Origin: Pythium myriotylum
Lineage: Eukaryota; Oomycota; Peronosporomycetes; Pythiales; Pythiaceae
Direction: 5' to 3'
DNA length: 64,000 bases
Assembly (NCBI GenBank): GCA_023091665.1
Contig: JALJCQ010000003.1
Location: 744,001 to 808,000 of the forward strand
Part shown: one piece after another, positions 1-11,300 of the stretch
Layout: every line of letters begins with the position of its first letter
Position numbering within the stretch: the first letter of the stretch is position 1
Program-made: the position numbers and the translations under genes
The notes under the pieces: model-generated
Told to the model about the DNA's origin: nothing
Database searches by the model: none
The model's input: only the letters and a program-made list of their open reading frames with translations

Positions 1-16
1 AGAGGAAAGAGACGTT

Positions 17-939
17 CTAACCGAGCAGGATCTTGTTGTCCTCGATGAACGAGTACGGAGGGATCTCGAGGTTCAACGGGGCCGGGCCCTTACGGATACG
101 GCCCGACAGGTCGTAGTGCGAGCCGTGGCACGGGCAGAACCAGCCGCCGTACTCGCCGGCGTTCGAGGTCGGCACACAGCCCAGGTGCGTGCACACACCG
201 AGCACGACGAGCCACTTGGGGTTCTTGACACGGTCAGCGTCGGCTTCCGGGTCACGCAGGTTGCCGAGGTTGACGTCGTTCGAGAGCGCGATCTCCTTGT
301 CCGTGCGGTGCTTAATAAAGATCGGCTTGCCACGCCACTTGACCGTCACGGTCGCGCCTTCGTCGATGTTCGTGAGGTCGAACTCGGCGGTCGCGAGGGC
401 CAACACATCAGCCGAGGCGCTCATCGAGCCGACGAACTTGATGACGGCAAGACGCGCCGCCGTCGCGTAGGCGACACGAGCACCACCGAGCATGAAGTAC
501 GTGAACGCACGCTTGGACGGGTCGCCCGAGGCGATGCGGTCCTTCTCGAAGTAGTGGTCCGGCGACGAGAAGTCGTCCACGACCTTGGTGCTGAAGGCAG
601 CACGGCCTATCACACAACTCCACCGTCAGCACCTCGAACGCAAGGCCTTTCTCCTACACATCTCCAAGCGCGGCTCGTCCTCCATCCAACACCCTGACGC
701 CTGCACGTCAACGACGACATGCAGCCAAGATCGCGTCACGACGGTCTCGTCCACCAGCACCACCGGCATGAGGAGCTACGCGGCGCTGTAGCTCCTCGCC
801 CAGAGCGCCGTTGGAGCCGCAACCGCCGCGAATCGACGGGCGCCTGCGAGAAGAAGAGGCGCGGGAGCGAGACGCACGTACCCTTGGCGGCCTGCGCGCA
901 TCGCGGCGCGGCGCTCGAGAGCTTCTTGAGCATCGCCAT
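17..939 (-). CDS. UQCRFS1: Ubiquinol-cytochrome c reductase Rieske iron-sulfur subunit
   Basis: Subunit of mitochondrial complex III that passes electrons from ubiquinol to cytochrome c1 through a 2Fe-2S cluster. Proposed exons on the minus strand are 939-882, 843-780 and 590-17, giving 231 residues. Both cluster-binding boxes are present: CTHLGC (about Cys174, His176, Cys179) and CPCHGSH (Cys193, Cys195, His196), followed by the usual GPAPLNL segment. The first two exons encode a basic presequence with a RRFAAVAAP stretch, as expected for mitochondrial import, and one membrane span lies near the start of exon 3. Start chosen at the ATG opening MAMLKKL. Intron 1 is only 38 nt; intron 2 (591-779) is 189 nt. 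The reading phase agrees across all junctions. Identity is certain; the 5-prime exons are inferred. Confidence 0.93.
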
Positions 940-1351
940 TCGGTCCCCTGAGCGGTGTCTTGTGTGGTGGCCTCCCGTCGGTCGGTCGCTCTCGGCCGCA
1001 AAAGACCCCGTGCGGTTTTTTTGCTGCTGCTGTGGGAGGTTGACGGTGGAGAGGAACACGAGGTTTTATTCGATTCTCGCAGGTCACTCCACCATGACAA
1101 ACCACCACAACCTGCGCTCCCCTCACCACCAGATATCCACTATCACAGGATCATGAACCACCAAAACACTGCAGCGTGGTTTTTGGACCACATGGTGGTT
1201 TTTGAAAACACCTGTGTATACCATAAGAACGAGGTATACGTGTGTATAGTGGGAGTGTTGGTCGTCTGGTCCTCCGGGTTCTGGAAGGAGCTCGTCGCTC
1301 GCCAACAGCTCACCCAACAATCGTCATTCGCCCAACGCCCCACACGCCGCC
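940..1351. promoter_or_regulatory. Divergent promoter between the Rieske gene and a small gene
   Basis: This 412-bp gap separates two genes transcribed away from each other. It holds a 7-bp inverted repeat, GTATACC at 1216-1222 and GGTATAC at 1233-1239, and several CCACCAAAA/TTTTGG-type complementary runs at 1155-1210 that could fold. Close to the small gene, the stretch TCGTCATTCG near 1321-1330 resembles the oomycete initiator core (GCTCATTYY). No coding sequence is evident. Regulatory use is inferred. Confidence 0.4.
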
Positions 1352-1609
1352 ATGTCCTTCTTCCAGCGCCTCGTGTCCATGGTCGTGAACGACTTCGCCG
1401 TCAAGTCGCTCGCCAACTCGCGCGCCTTCCAGCGCTTCGCGCTCAAGACCCACTACGGCGTGCAGGACGCCACCAAGCTCGCGGCCGAGAGCAAGGACGC
1501 CATCCAGTCGAGCCTCAGCAAGAACGTGCCCAAGATCAAGGAGTTCACGAGCGAGTTCGCGTCCGCGCTGAAAGAAGAGCTCGCACGGGACATGAAAAAA
1601 GTCAAGTAG
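1352..1609 (+). CDS. Small helical protein of unknown function (85 aa)
   Basis: A single-exon gene starting at an ATG in good context (cgccATGtcc). The product is 85 residues, rich in Lys, Ala, Ser and Glu. It starts with MSFFQRLVSMVVNDFAVKS and continues as long amphipathic helices with no Cys, no clear membrane span and a basic C-terminus (ARDMKKVK). The Phe-rich amphipathic N-terminus could bind membrane or act as a mitochondrial signal, but this is a guess. I do not recognise the family. Strong third-position C/G bias, the same as in its neighbours, supports real coding. It shares a 412-bp divergent promoter with the Rieske gene, so a mitochondrial role is possible but unproven. Confidence 0.65.
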   Translation: MSFFQRLVSMVVNDFAVKSLANSRAFQRFALKTHYGVQDATKLAAESKDAIQSSLSKNVPKIKEFTSEFASALKEELARDMKKVK

Positions 1610-1720
1610 GTAGGCTAGAGTCCTCGGTGGATGACGGCTAGCCCTACTACGCAAAAACGAGAAACAAAATGGATTGTAGATATTTCGTATGCAACCTGCT
1701 GCCGCGTGTGCGATTGCCTT

Positions 1721-3945
1721 CTATGCCCCGGCGCGCAGAGCCTCGAAAGCGAGCTTGCGCCAGAGTAGCTTGACGAACACCTCGGCCTCGTCTTCGAGAA
1801 CTACCTGGAGCTCGTCGAGGATCTCGACTGGTTTGGCCTTGGCGGCGAGCTTCTTCAGGATGAAGTTGATCATGGTCGCATCTTCCTCCCCGAGGTACTC
1901 GAGCACCTTCTTCCTGACCCACGGGTCCATTTTCTCCTTCACGACGTGGTACTTTTCGACGGAAGGCCAGTCCACAGGGTATGCGAATAGCGCCTCTTTC
2001 TCGGTTGGAATGGATTCGATCAGCGCTTTGACATCCTACCATGTCGACAAAAGCAGTTGAGCAATCTGGAGTGAGACATCTCTCTAGTTCAATTACGTAC
2101 CTCGGGTCGACAGTTGGCTCTCACTGCGGCAGCGGCAGCGGCTCGTTCCTCTTCATCGAAATCAATTCGAACAAGCTCGCGGACCGGCTTCTGTTCGACT
2201 TCTTCCTCCACCTTAAAGAGTGAGGTTGCAGGCCTTCAATGCGCCCAACATCAGACCAAAGCTGAAATCCAAGTTGAGAAGAGACAGGGAGTACTTACGC
2301 TGGAAGAGCCTTCTCCTTCTTCGGTGCACTAACGGACAACTTCAGATCCATTACGACTTTCACCGGTGGCTTCGCAACCTTCGTCGAAGGCGAGTCCTTT
2401 CGATCTTCTAGGTCATCAGAGCGCGAACCTCGGCGACGCTTGGAGCGATGATCGCGATCGAGCTCATCATCGGCACCCGAGCTGTTCCGACGGCGTCGTC
2501 GTCTACTGTCACGATCTCGATTGCGACGACGATCACGGTCATAGCTTCGACTGCGGCTGCGGCTCCGTGAGTAGCTTCGACTGCGGCGACGGCGTCGGTG
2601 AGATCGTTCTCGCGATCGAGACCGAGAAGGAGAGCGGGCTCGCTTGCGGCGATCCTTGTCTCTATCTCTCCTTTCACGGTCACGCTGACGATCACGCCCA
2701 CGCTCGCGGTCTTGGTCGCTTACCTTTCCGCTACGAATGTTCTTCTCGCCATCTTTGTCGCCTTGATCACCGTCGGTACGTTTCTCCGGGGCTTCAGCAG
2801 CAACTTTAGCCTCGGCTTTCTCGTTCACCACCGGAGGCGTTGGCTTGGCTTCGGGTTCTTTTTCGACCTCTGCAGTTGGTTCTGGGCCAGCCGCCGCCCT
2901 CTCAGCAGCCTTGCGACGTTCCTCTTCCTGGCGAAGCCGCTCACGCACGGCCTCTCGACGCTTCTGTTCCAGCTCTTGCTCGCGTTGATCTTGAGCAAGT
3001 CGGAATTTTTCGATTTCGCTCAAAATCATCTTCTGTTGCACTTTGGTCTACGCATCAAGAGACACGGTGAAGGTAAGCACCATCCGAATGCACTACGTAT
3101 GCTTGTACGTTGTACTTACATCAACCGGAGCGTCTTCTCCAGCTTCGGCATCGGCTCCATCAGCCCCAGCCGAGCCGCTTCCATCACGCTCGTCAGTGCT
3201 TCCGCTTCGCGTCTTCTTGCCCAAGAGATCTCCCCAGGACTCGGGGTGGTTCTGAATGCCGCCCATGAGTCCGCTGCGCTCGTCCTCGAGGCTCTTGAGC
3301 ACACGCCGGATCTCTTCATCGCGCTGCTGCTCTTCCTGCTTCATGCGTTCCGTCATAGCCGCGACGTACTCGTCCAGCTTGACCTGGGTCTTGGAGTCCA
3401 CCTTGACGAGGATCTGCTTCGAGTCGACGGAGAATCCGTTAAGCAGCCGCAGGGCGCGGAGCACATCCATGGCGCCAGCGTACATACAATACCCAAACGC
3501 CTTCGGCTTGCACGTCACCGGGTCCACCGTGCGCTTCCACGACACCACCTGGCCGCATTTCTGCAAGATTCCCAACTCGCGTCACCCTCATATCCTACGC
3601 ATTTCCCATCCACGAACGCCGCCTCACCTCGAGCAGATTGCGCACGTACGCGTCGTTCAGATCCGTCGGCAGCTTGCCCACGAACACGTTCAGCGGTCCC
3701 GTCTCTGGCAGCGCGATGCGCGGCGCGCCCATGGCGAGCACGCCCGGCGGCGGCGGCACTCCGCCCATCATGCCGGGCGGCGGGCCGCGGCCCGGAGGAA
3801 ACATCATGGGCGGCGGGCCTCGCGGCGGCCCGAGCATCGCGCCCATGGGCGGCGCCAGGCCCGGAGGAGGGACCATGCCACGGGGAGGGGGGACGCCCCC
3901 GGGCGCCACGGGCACGCCGCCCATCGGAGGGCGGAAGGGCAGCAT
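1721..3945 (-). CDS. RBM25: RBM25-like splicing factor (RRM + RE/RS-rich + PWI)
   Basis: Nuclear RNA-binding protein of the RBM25/Snu71 family, linked to U1 snRNP and alternative splicing. Five exons on the minus strand: 3945-3628, 3560-3120, 3047-2299, 2233-2101 and 2035-1721, giving about 651 residues; introns are 64-72 nt and all phases agree. Domains in order: a Pro/Gly/Met-rich N-terminus (to about residue 75); an RRM whose two halves meet at the exon 1/2 junction (VFVGKLPTDL, then KCGQVVSWKR, FGYCMY); a long Arg/Glu/Asp then Arg/Ser-rich charged region (about 255-500); and a C-terminal PWI domain with the family signature ALFAYPVDWPSV followed by WVRKKVLEYLGEE. The junctions match the human protein's order (LLAKCGLVLSWKR; ELFAYPLDW). 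It shares a divergent promoter with the CEP41-like gene. Confidence 0.93.
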
Positions 3946-4020
3946 CGCGACCGGCTTCCTTCGCGAATGAGTTTCTGGGGAGGTGGCCGCTCGGAAATCT
4001 ACTGTATTAGGAGAAGGTAA

Positions 4021-4038
4021 ACCGGTGGAGCAACCGGT
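4021..4038. promoter_or_regulatory. Paired ACCGGT motif between RBM25 and CEP41-like genes
   Basis: Two ACCGGT hexamers at 4021-4026 and 4033-4038, start to start 12 bp, about 75 bp upstream of the RBM25 ATG and 128 bp upstream of the CEP41-like ATG. The second is extended to AACCGGTT. The same doublet recurs in three other divergent promoters here (17316, 44261, 63647). Function is inferred from recurrence and spacing. Confidence 0.45.
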
Positions 4039-4165
4039 TCCTGAGTTTCTATTTTTCGGCGGAAAAGCTCTCTGTAAAAATACTTGGGAGATGGATGCGA
4101 GCCTCGTTGGCTTGTTGCTGCTGTGGGCAGCTCGCCACTGAGGAAGCCGCGGCCGATCGAGCAAG

Positions 4166-5287
4166 ATGCATCGCGCCAAGCCGAAAGCCCCGTTAAATGT
4201 ACGTGGAATGGTGGGGGGGGGAGAGCTCGTGAGAAAGTGCAGCATTGATCTCGAGGATGGTTGACTCAGATCATGGAGAAGAAGATCCCGGTCAACCCCA
4301 AGTACGCCAACACGCAGAGCAAGATCAACTCGGGCACGACTGTGCAGAAAGTCCGCCTCATCTGTGAGTAGCTGGACGCCTCGTGATTCTGTTGACCGAG
4401 CGTGACGCGTTTCCTGTCTGCTCGTAGCCAACAAAGAGTTCTTGAAGCGTCTGGATGAGACCTTCCGCCGCGTCACACCACGCAACCTCGAAGAATTGTT
4501 TTGCGAGTACGAGGACAATGGCGGCAGCAGCAGCTCCGGGCAACCGGAGATGGTCGCCAAGATGGTCAAGAAGAGCGACGGCAAGTTTGTCATGGAGCGC
4601 GTGCCGGCTGAGGACAGCAACCAAAGCACGAACGGCGGTCCGCGCATCGTGAGCTACGACGCGGAGGAGGCTGAGGAGTACGACCCGCCGTACCTGATCC
4701 TCGACACGCGCACCAAGGAGGAGTTTGCAGTGAACCGTATTCACCGCGCCAAAAGCTTCCCCGCGTCGTATCTGAATCGGGACATCCTGCTTCCCGAGAT
4801 GCACAAGTTTGTACGTGACCGCGCAAATGCATGATGCTCCACACGAGCTGCTGTGGGTCTAACGTATACTGGGGCGGGACAGAAAAACCAAGAGAGCAAG
4901 CTGGTCATTGTCTACGACCAGGACGAGAAGACCGTCACGCAGACGGCTCATACGCTTGTACAGCGAGGCTTTGACAACGTCTACGTTCTCACGGGAGGCA
5001 TCGTAGACTTCGCGGACGAGTATCCCGACCGCATCGAGGGCTTACCGCTACCCAAGAAGCCCGTAGACCCGAACAAGAAGACAATAACGAAAGAGGTGTA
5101 CAAGAACGCGTCAGCCTTATCCACAAGTGGTGGCCCGAAGAGTGTGAAGAGTGCTGCTACGACGCGCAAGAAGGAGAATGCGTCGGACGTGAGCTCCGTG
5201 ATGAGTTCCCTGAGCGTGGCGGACTCAGTGATCTCCAAGGCGACTGCTCGAAAAGCTCGCGTGGCCACCACCAATAGCTACAGATAG
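4166..5287 (+). CDS. CEP41: CEP41-like centrosomal/ciliary rhodanese-domain protein
   Basis: Homologue of centrosomal protein 41, a basal-body and cilium protein tied to tubulin glutamylation in animals. Four exons: 4166-4198, 4270-4363, 4428-4810 and 4883-5287, coding for 304 residues; introns are 71, 64 and 72 nt with consistent phase. The N-terminus has the family segment IPVNPKYANTQSKINSGT, matching the animal IPQNPRYQHIKSRLDTG. A rhodanese domain covers about residues 130-235 (PYLILDTRTKEEF, LVIVYDQDE, VYVLTGGI). The catalytic Cys of active rhodaneses is replaced by Asp in VYDQDE, as in animal CEP41, so it is probably not a sulfurtransferase. The C-terminus is Ser/Lys-rich. Presence fits an organism with flagellated zoospores. 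Confidence 0.88.
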
Positions 5288-5386
5288 AATCCCTTCACGA
5301 AATGGCAAGGAGAGATCTCATTTAATCAGCGACACCCACAGGGTCGCGATAGTACACGACAAGACACCTCGCACGTTCTCCCCCAT

Positions 5387-5824
5387 TCACTTGAGCGCCT
5401 CAGCGTACTTGTTCATGGCCAACGCCATCTCGATATCCTACCATGAACCACGCGAAGCCGTTAGTCTCCACCACGCTTCGTGCCCCGAAGCCTCGATCCC
5501 GCTCACATTTTTGGAGAGCCCGCCGCAGTCGTGCGTGCTCAGCGTGACCTCGACGCGGTTGTAGACGTTGAACCACTCCGGGTGGTGGCCCATCTGCTCG
5601 GCCAGCAGCGCCGTGCGGCTCATGAACGACCAGGCCTCGTTGAAGTCGCCGAACTGGAACGTGCGCGTGATCGCGTCGCGGTTCTCGACCAGCCGCCACG
5701 CGCTCGTGAGCTGCGGCAGCGCGGCCTTGCGCTCCTCAGCCGTGAGCTTCGCGGGCACGGCGCTCATCCAGCGCCGCTGCGCAGTCGCCGCCGCCGTCGA
5801 TCGCACGCGCAGAACCGAGAGCAT
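5387..5824 (-). CDS. Pterin-4a-carbinolamine dehydratase (PCD/DCoH family)
   Basis: Enzyme that dehydrates 4a-hydroxytetrahydropterin and so recycles the cofactor of aromatic amino-acid hydroxylases. Two exons, 5824-5507 and 5437-5387, separated by a 69-nt intron, give 122 residues. The family motif is clear: [18 protein letters not shown] followed by THDCGGLS, with the paired His and downstream Asp of the active site. Exon 2 adds [16 protein letters not shown], the usual C-terminal helix. The first about 25 residues ([19 protein letters not shown]) are basic, lack acidic residues and look like a mitochondrial presequence. It lies tail to tail with the CEP41-like gene, 99 bp apart. Confidence 0.93.
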
Positions 5825-5978
5825 GGAGACGAATGGTTTTTACAAGTGAGCTCCTGGCAAGCTCCAATCGCATGCCGTCTCATCATCGGGTTGAAGACAG
5901 GGATCGAATAAAATCCAGATATAATCCATCCATCGAAATCTGATAATTTAGGAAACGACAACTTCAACATCGACAACG

Positions 5979-7156
5979 TCAGCTCCGCTCGGCTTTCATG
6001 TCCTCAGTGGCATCGATGGGATCTTCAGTCCCCACGCGCTCATCACGAGGTGGTGGGAAGCAGCGAGCGCGCTTCGTCCGCTCGGTTGTGAGCTTGGGAC
6101 GGCGAAGACGGCGGTTAGAATTGAGGTATTTGTCCAGAGACAACGTCTCCGCTTCTGACTCGTCGCTTGAGCGGAGCAGCTCGTCTATGTCATTGCTTTT
6201 GTCTTCTGAGAGCTCTGACATGGGTGTCGTCGGGAGTGACGACGCCGGAAGGGAGTAAGTTGTGTCCACGTCCGTCTCGGTCGGGGACCCAGGAGGTGTG
6301 TCCTCGGGGCGTTGCTCGTTTGTCGCTGCTGCTGCTGCTGCAACTTGAGCAGGAGCTGCGACTGGCGCAACCGGCGGGGTTTGCTCCCTTGGGAGAAGGC
6401 CTGGTAGTCTATTTGTGTTCACAAAGTCTCGGGCGATTGGCAGCGTGATCCCGACTCGCTGGTCAGGTGGCAAGGCTTTCCACAGTGAACCAAAGTACTC
6501 CATCTCCTTGTCGTATATCCCCACGACGACCCTGCGCAGTTGGCGGCGGATGAACGGACGCTGTTTATACGTGCGTGAGACATTGAACTCTCTTGCTCTT
6601 CCCTGGATGAGAGCGACATCAAGTGAACGCTGGAAAAAATTACGGGTAAACATATTACCACATACCAACATTTGGCTGATGCGATCGTGATGCTTCTGTT
6701 GACCATCCGTGATTCGGGTACCGTGCACTTTCTTGACCCACATCTGGATCACATTGATCTCTTCGAGGCCTTCGAGTCGCTCGAGCGCCAAGTCGGTCCA
6801 TACGTACGATTCCTTGTCAATACCAAGCACTTGGACAGTGAGCAGTTCGTCACCTAGTCCAAGCACAGCCTGTGTGAGACTCCACGGCGTATCTGCCCTA
6901 GAGAGTCGCCTGACCTTGTGCCACGCCTGCTCGGTCCGCGGGTGACAGCGGATCGACGCGCTGGACGACAAATGAGCGACGTCCGCTTCGGTCAATTCGA
7001 CGCTCGTGGATCCCATAGCTCGGCTCGCCGGCGAGCTTGATCATCAAGAGCTTAGGGAGAATCGCGTCGTCAAGTAAGTAGAACCACTGATGACGCTCCA
7101 GTAGCGCCTCGTACCAGCTTGGCGCCGCGCACAAACGCTGGACGAGCCCCGAGCAT
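5979..7156 (-). CDS. PDZ-like domain protein, paralogue A
   Basis: Protein of unknown function whose N-terminal part folds like a PDZ domain. Proposed exons: 7156-7115, 7050-6915, 6853-6666 and 6629-5979 (338 residues). The PDZ-like core reads SYGIHERR, FVVQRVDPLSPADRAGVAQ, GDELLTVQVLG, with the Gly-Asp-Glu-Leu-Leu turn formed exactly at the exon 2/3 junction. A conserved middle region follows (RRVVVGIYDKEMEYFGSLWKALP; TLPIARDFV), then a low-complexity Pro/Ala/Ser and acidic tail. A paralogue at 17457-18662 keeps the same exon phases and an identical 188-nt exon 3. Intron 3 is only 36 nt and a multiple of three without a stop, so its removal is supported by the paralogue rather than by frame. 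Exon 1 (MLGARPAFVRGAKL) is the least certain part. Confidence 0.72.
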
Positions 7157-8391
7157 TCTCAGACGCGATATCTGACCGTTGACGTAGTGGATTCGTAAGC
7201 TCTCATAACGGGTGGTAATAATACAAAGTGACAGATTTCGATCTTCTACGAGGTTTATGTACGAATTCCGAAAGCTGAGACCTACCGCCCAGGCAGGTGG
7301 AGTGCAGCTGAGTCAACGGCATGATGAGAGGCATAATTCAATCCACTATGGCAAATTCATCTATGTAAGAGCGTTGATGGCTTCTGTGTATACTGGCTTC
7401 TAAACCTTAGAAGCCATCAAAGCTGTCCACGTTGAAGTGCTGCTGCCCTTTCCGGCGGCGGCGCTTGGGCGGAGGCTAATCCTCGCAGTTCGAGTCGCTA
7501 CGTAATCGAACAGCATTCCGGGCGTCACAGCAACAATAAGATCTGTTGGCTTCGATGGATGACTTGCGGCAATAAATTTCTATCCCCTCTCTCCCTCTAT
7601 ATAGACGAAGGCGACGGCACTACGTTGCCTGATTGCGTTTGGCGGGACGAGCCGCGACGGTGCGTAAGCGTTTTGCACTGGCAACGCATCGCGTGGCGGC
7701 GCTGAAACTGAAGCGGCCGGCGGCGCTTCCGCCAGTCAGTCAACTCGCGAGTCCCACGGCCCCAAAGGGCGCGCTGAGTGCCGCCGCAGAGCCCCGCGCA
7801 TCTGCGTCGGCGCACCGGCCCCAGTGTCTCACGTTGACCATTGTGATCAGCGAGCGGAGCTGATGGAGAGCTCTCCGCACTGTCGCAGGCGTTGGACACG
7901 GCGTAGCACTGTGGTGCATCCATTAGTCCCCCCTTCCTGGTCGGCATAGAAATTTCAAGTGTGGCAGAAAGTACTGCGATAGAGGGTTTAGTACCTCCTC
8001 CTATATCACACGGTCTCGGAGCTGTCCACTGTAACCCACTGAATCAGCTGAACGAAACCACGATCTCCACAAACTGGATGTTGCGTCACGGCACGCATTA
8101 CGCCCCCTCATTCAGCAACTGACTCGTGCGTGTTCCTTTGTAAACTGCGACATGTGTTTCCAAATCAGGGTGCCTAAAAACCGTCCGGTCCCACCTTTTT
8201 TGTTTTGGCTCCAGCTGGACGATGTGTGAAGCGTGCCATCGGCGTCCGGTGAAGATGCACATTCGGCGAAACTCGGTCCGGAGTCAAGTTGGGAATCCGG
8301 AGATTGAGTTGTTGGCGTCCAGACGCCAACGTTGGTCTCTCGCCAACGGATCTCCTCACTAGCTTCGTCTCATCATCATATCTCGGTCGCG
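7157..8391. other. Gene-free interval upstream of ABC transporter A
   Basis: A 1.2-kb stretch between divergent genes. Open frames here (for example 7633-7863) show no domain or protein-like composition. From about 8170 to 8390 the sequence is probably promoter and 5-prime untranslated region of the transporter. A short imperfect inverted repeat (GGCTTCTAA / TTAGAAGCC) lies at about 7385-7415. Nothing else recognised. Confidence 0.5.
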
Positions 8392-11300
8392 ATGTCGGGC
8401 TCCTCGTCCTCGAGCTCCTCGTCCTCCTCGGCGACCGTCAGCGCGCTCACCAACTGCATCAATGAGGTCGTGTTGCAGGACCTCGAGTACGCCACGTGCG
8501 TCATGAACACAGGGCTCTTCTCCATGTCGACCGCCTCGCGCATTGGCTCGTCGGCCGCGGGGCTCGCCGCCGCGCTCGTCAACGCCTCGGCGTCCTCGCA
8601 GGCCTACGCTGAGACGCTGCTCGAAGGCAGTCGAGCAGGCGACATCGAGTACGGCCAGTGTCAGCTGCTCTGCACGACCCCGAGTCTCACGGGCGCCTCC
8701 GACTCATGCTGTAACGCTGCCGCCGAAGTGCTCAAGTGCAAGTCAACCAACTCGGCCGTCGCGGGCTGCAAGCAGATGCTCGAAGAGGTCTTCGCGCTCA
8801 AGCACGAGTGCGGCATCTCGGCACAAAACATCGGGCTCATCGTTGCGACCACACTCGTCGTGCTGCTCATCACAGCTATGATCGTGCTGGCAAAGTGGCA
8901 CGCAAGACAACAAGGCAAGAAGACGCTCGAGGCATTAGAAGCGCGCCTCGCGGCTGGCGTGCTCACGACGTGGACCGCTTTTCTCGCGGCTTGGAACCAA
9001 ATTGCAAATCTTGTGTGGAAGAACCTCGTGCTGCGGAGGCGGAAGCCCGTCGCGATGATTGTCGAGCAGATTCTGCCGTTATTACTGGTCGGTGGGCTGG
9101 TCTTTCTCGCCAACCTGGACAATATCTTCCCCAGCATCTCGACCAAGAGTTCGCGAAAAAGCACCGAAGCTATCTCCCCGGGCTCGAATATCCTTATCTG
9201 CACATCCTTAGAAGACCTTGATAGCACGGATATCGGCGCACCCAGCGACGCCATGTCCACCTTCTACTCCACGGGGCAGTCCGTACTCGGCATGTTCTTG
9301 CTCATAAGCTACATCAAGTTCGTCTCCACCGATACGACCACCATGGTAATCGAAAAGGAGACCCGCATTCGAGAAATTATGAAGATCATGGGTCTCTCGG
9401 ATATGACGCTGTTGTTCTCGTGGGCTTTGACCAGTATGCTCGTGTCGACGCCGCTCGCGTTTGCAATCTCTGCCGAGCTCAAATACGGCAACGTGTTTCC
9501 GAGCACCGAGTATGCAACGCTCGTGTTCCTCTTCTGGGCCTTTAGCCTTTCTATCGTAGCCTTCAGCTATTTCGTCACGCCGTTCTTCAACAAGTCGCGT
9601 ACTGCTTCCATCGCATCTGTGCTGCTTTGGATGCTGCTGTACTTCCCATACTTCTCCGTCCAAGCCAAGTCTGACGCCAGAAAGTACACAGCCGCGCTTG
9701 CACCTCCAACAGCGTTCGCACTTGCTACGGACGAGCTTCTGCGACGCGCACGACTCGGCAAGGGTTACGCGTATTCAATTGGCTTGATCGAGAAGCCCAT
9801 CCTCGTGCCGTCGGCATTCAGCATGGCATGGATGCTGGTGTTGGACTCGTTCATTCTCTTTGCACTTGGCTGGTACCTGGAGCAGGTGTTGCCACAGCAG
9901 TACGGAGTTCCCAAGCCCTGGAACTTTTTGCTCCAGCGAGAGTACTGGATCAACGACGCGGCAACAGACTACGGCAGCACACCAATGGTCCAATCGCCTG
10001 CAGCGACTCCAAGTAATCTTACTCAGAGCCCTCGTAGCGATTTCTCGCCGATGGTAGACGATCTTCGAATGCCCGAGTTCCGCACCAGCAACTCTCTCCC
10101 GCTCATGAAGCAGCAGTCTGCCCTCGTTGATGCCGTTGAGCCGGTCACAGCCGCACTGGCGACGCAAGAGCGAAAAGGCACTTGTCTCCAAATCCAGAGC
10201 TTGCGTAAAGTCTTCAAGGTGGAGGACGGTGAGAAGATCGCGGTCCATGACCTGAACCTCACGATGTATTCGGGCCAGATCACGGCGCTGCTGGGCCACA
10301 ATGGCGCTGGTAAGACCACGACCATCTCGATGCTCACAGGCCTCACTCAGCCAACCAGCGGAGATGCCACACTCTTTGGTCGATCGATCCGACGCGACTT
10401 CAACGAGCTCCGCCAAATCATGGGTATTTGCCCACAGCATGACGTGCTGTTCGAAGACATGACGGTCGAGGAGCACCTGCTGCTCTTTGGAACCATGAAG
10501 AATGTTGCTCCACAAAAGCTCAAGGACGAGGCTGAGAAAATGATCCGAGAAGTTGGACTCACGGAGAAGCGCAAAGTGCGCACGAAAAATTTGTCTGGAG
10601 GGCAGAAGCGCAAGCTGAGTGTTGCGTTGGCATACATTGGCGACAGCAAGCTTGTTTTCCTCGATGAACCGACGTCCGGTATGGACCCGTACTCTCGCCG
10701 TTTCACCTGGAACTTGCTGCAGCGCAACCGCGACGACCGCGTCATCGTGCTGACAACGCATTTTATGGACGAGGCAGACATCCTTGGCGACCGTATCGCC
10801 ATCATGGCCGATGGCCAGTTGTGCTGTGCGGGAAGCTCTCTGTTCTTGAAGAACCGATACGGTGCTGGCTACAACCTCACGATCATCAAGCGCCCAGACT
10901 GTGACGTGGAAGACGTCAGCCGCTTCTTGCGCAAGCACGTCGACGACGTCAAGTGCCTCAGCAACTACGGATCCGAGACCGTTTTCCAGTTGCCATCGGC
11001 GGCGGCCTCCGTGTTCCCATCGCTACTGCAGAGCCTGGACCAGCAGCTTCAGAACCTTCGCATCCTGCAGTACGGTGTCTCTGTGACGACTCTTGAGGAA
11101 GTGTTCTTGCGGATCGCTCGCGACCGAGAAGAGGGCACAGCCTCCGATGGGTTCCTTCCAGTTGATCAGATTCGTAAGACCTCGGCGACTTCCACGCAGA
11201 GCCGTCCGACTGCTGCACGCATTACCTCCGTCGAGACCCGCGAACCTTCTATGGGTTCGCAGTATGCTGCCCTGCTTATCAAGCGTCTCAGAATCTCGAA

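Noticed and set aside
2598..4010. 470-residue open frame opposite the RBM25 gene
   Set aside because: Antisense of a spliced gene whose exons and phases fit a known family; the antisense product has no domain.
8392..8840. Elicitin domain at the N-terminus of ABC transporter A
   Set aside because: Cys-rich and of similar size, but it has seven shared Cys including a Cys-Cys pair and lacks the six-Cys elicitin spacing.
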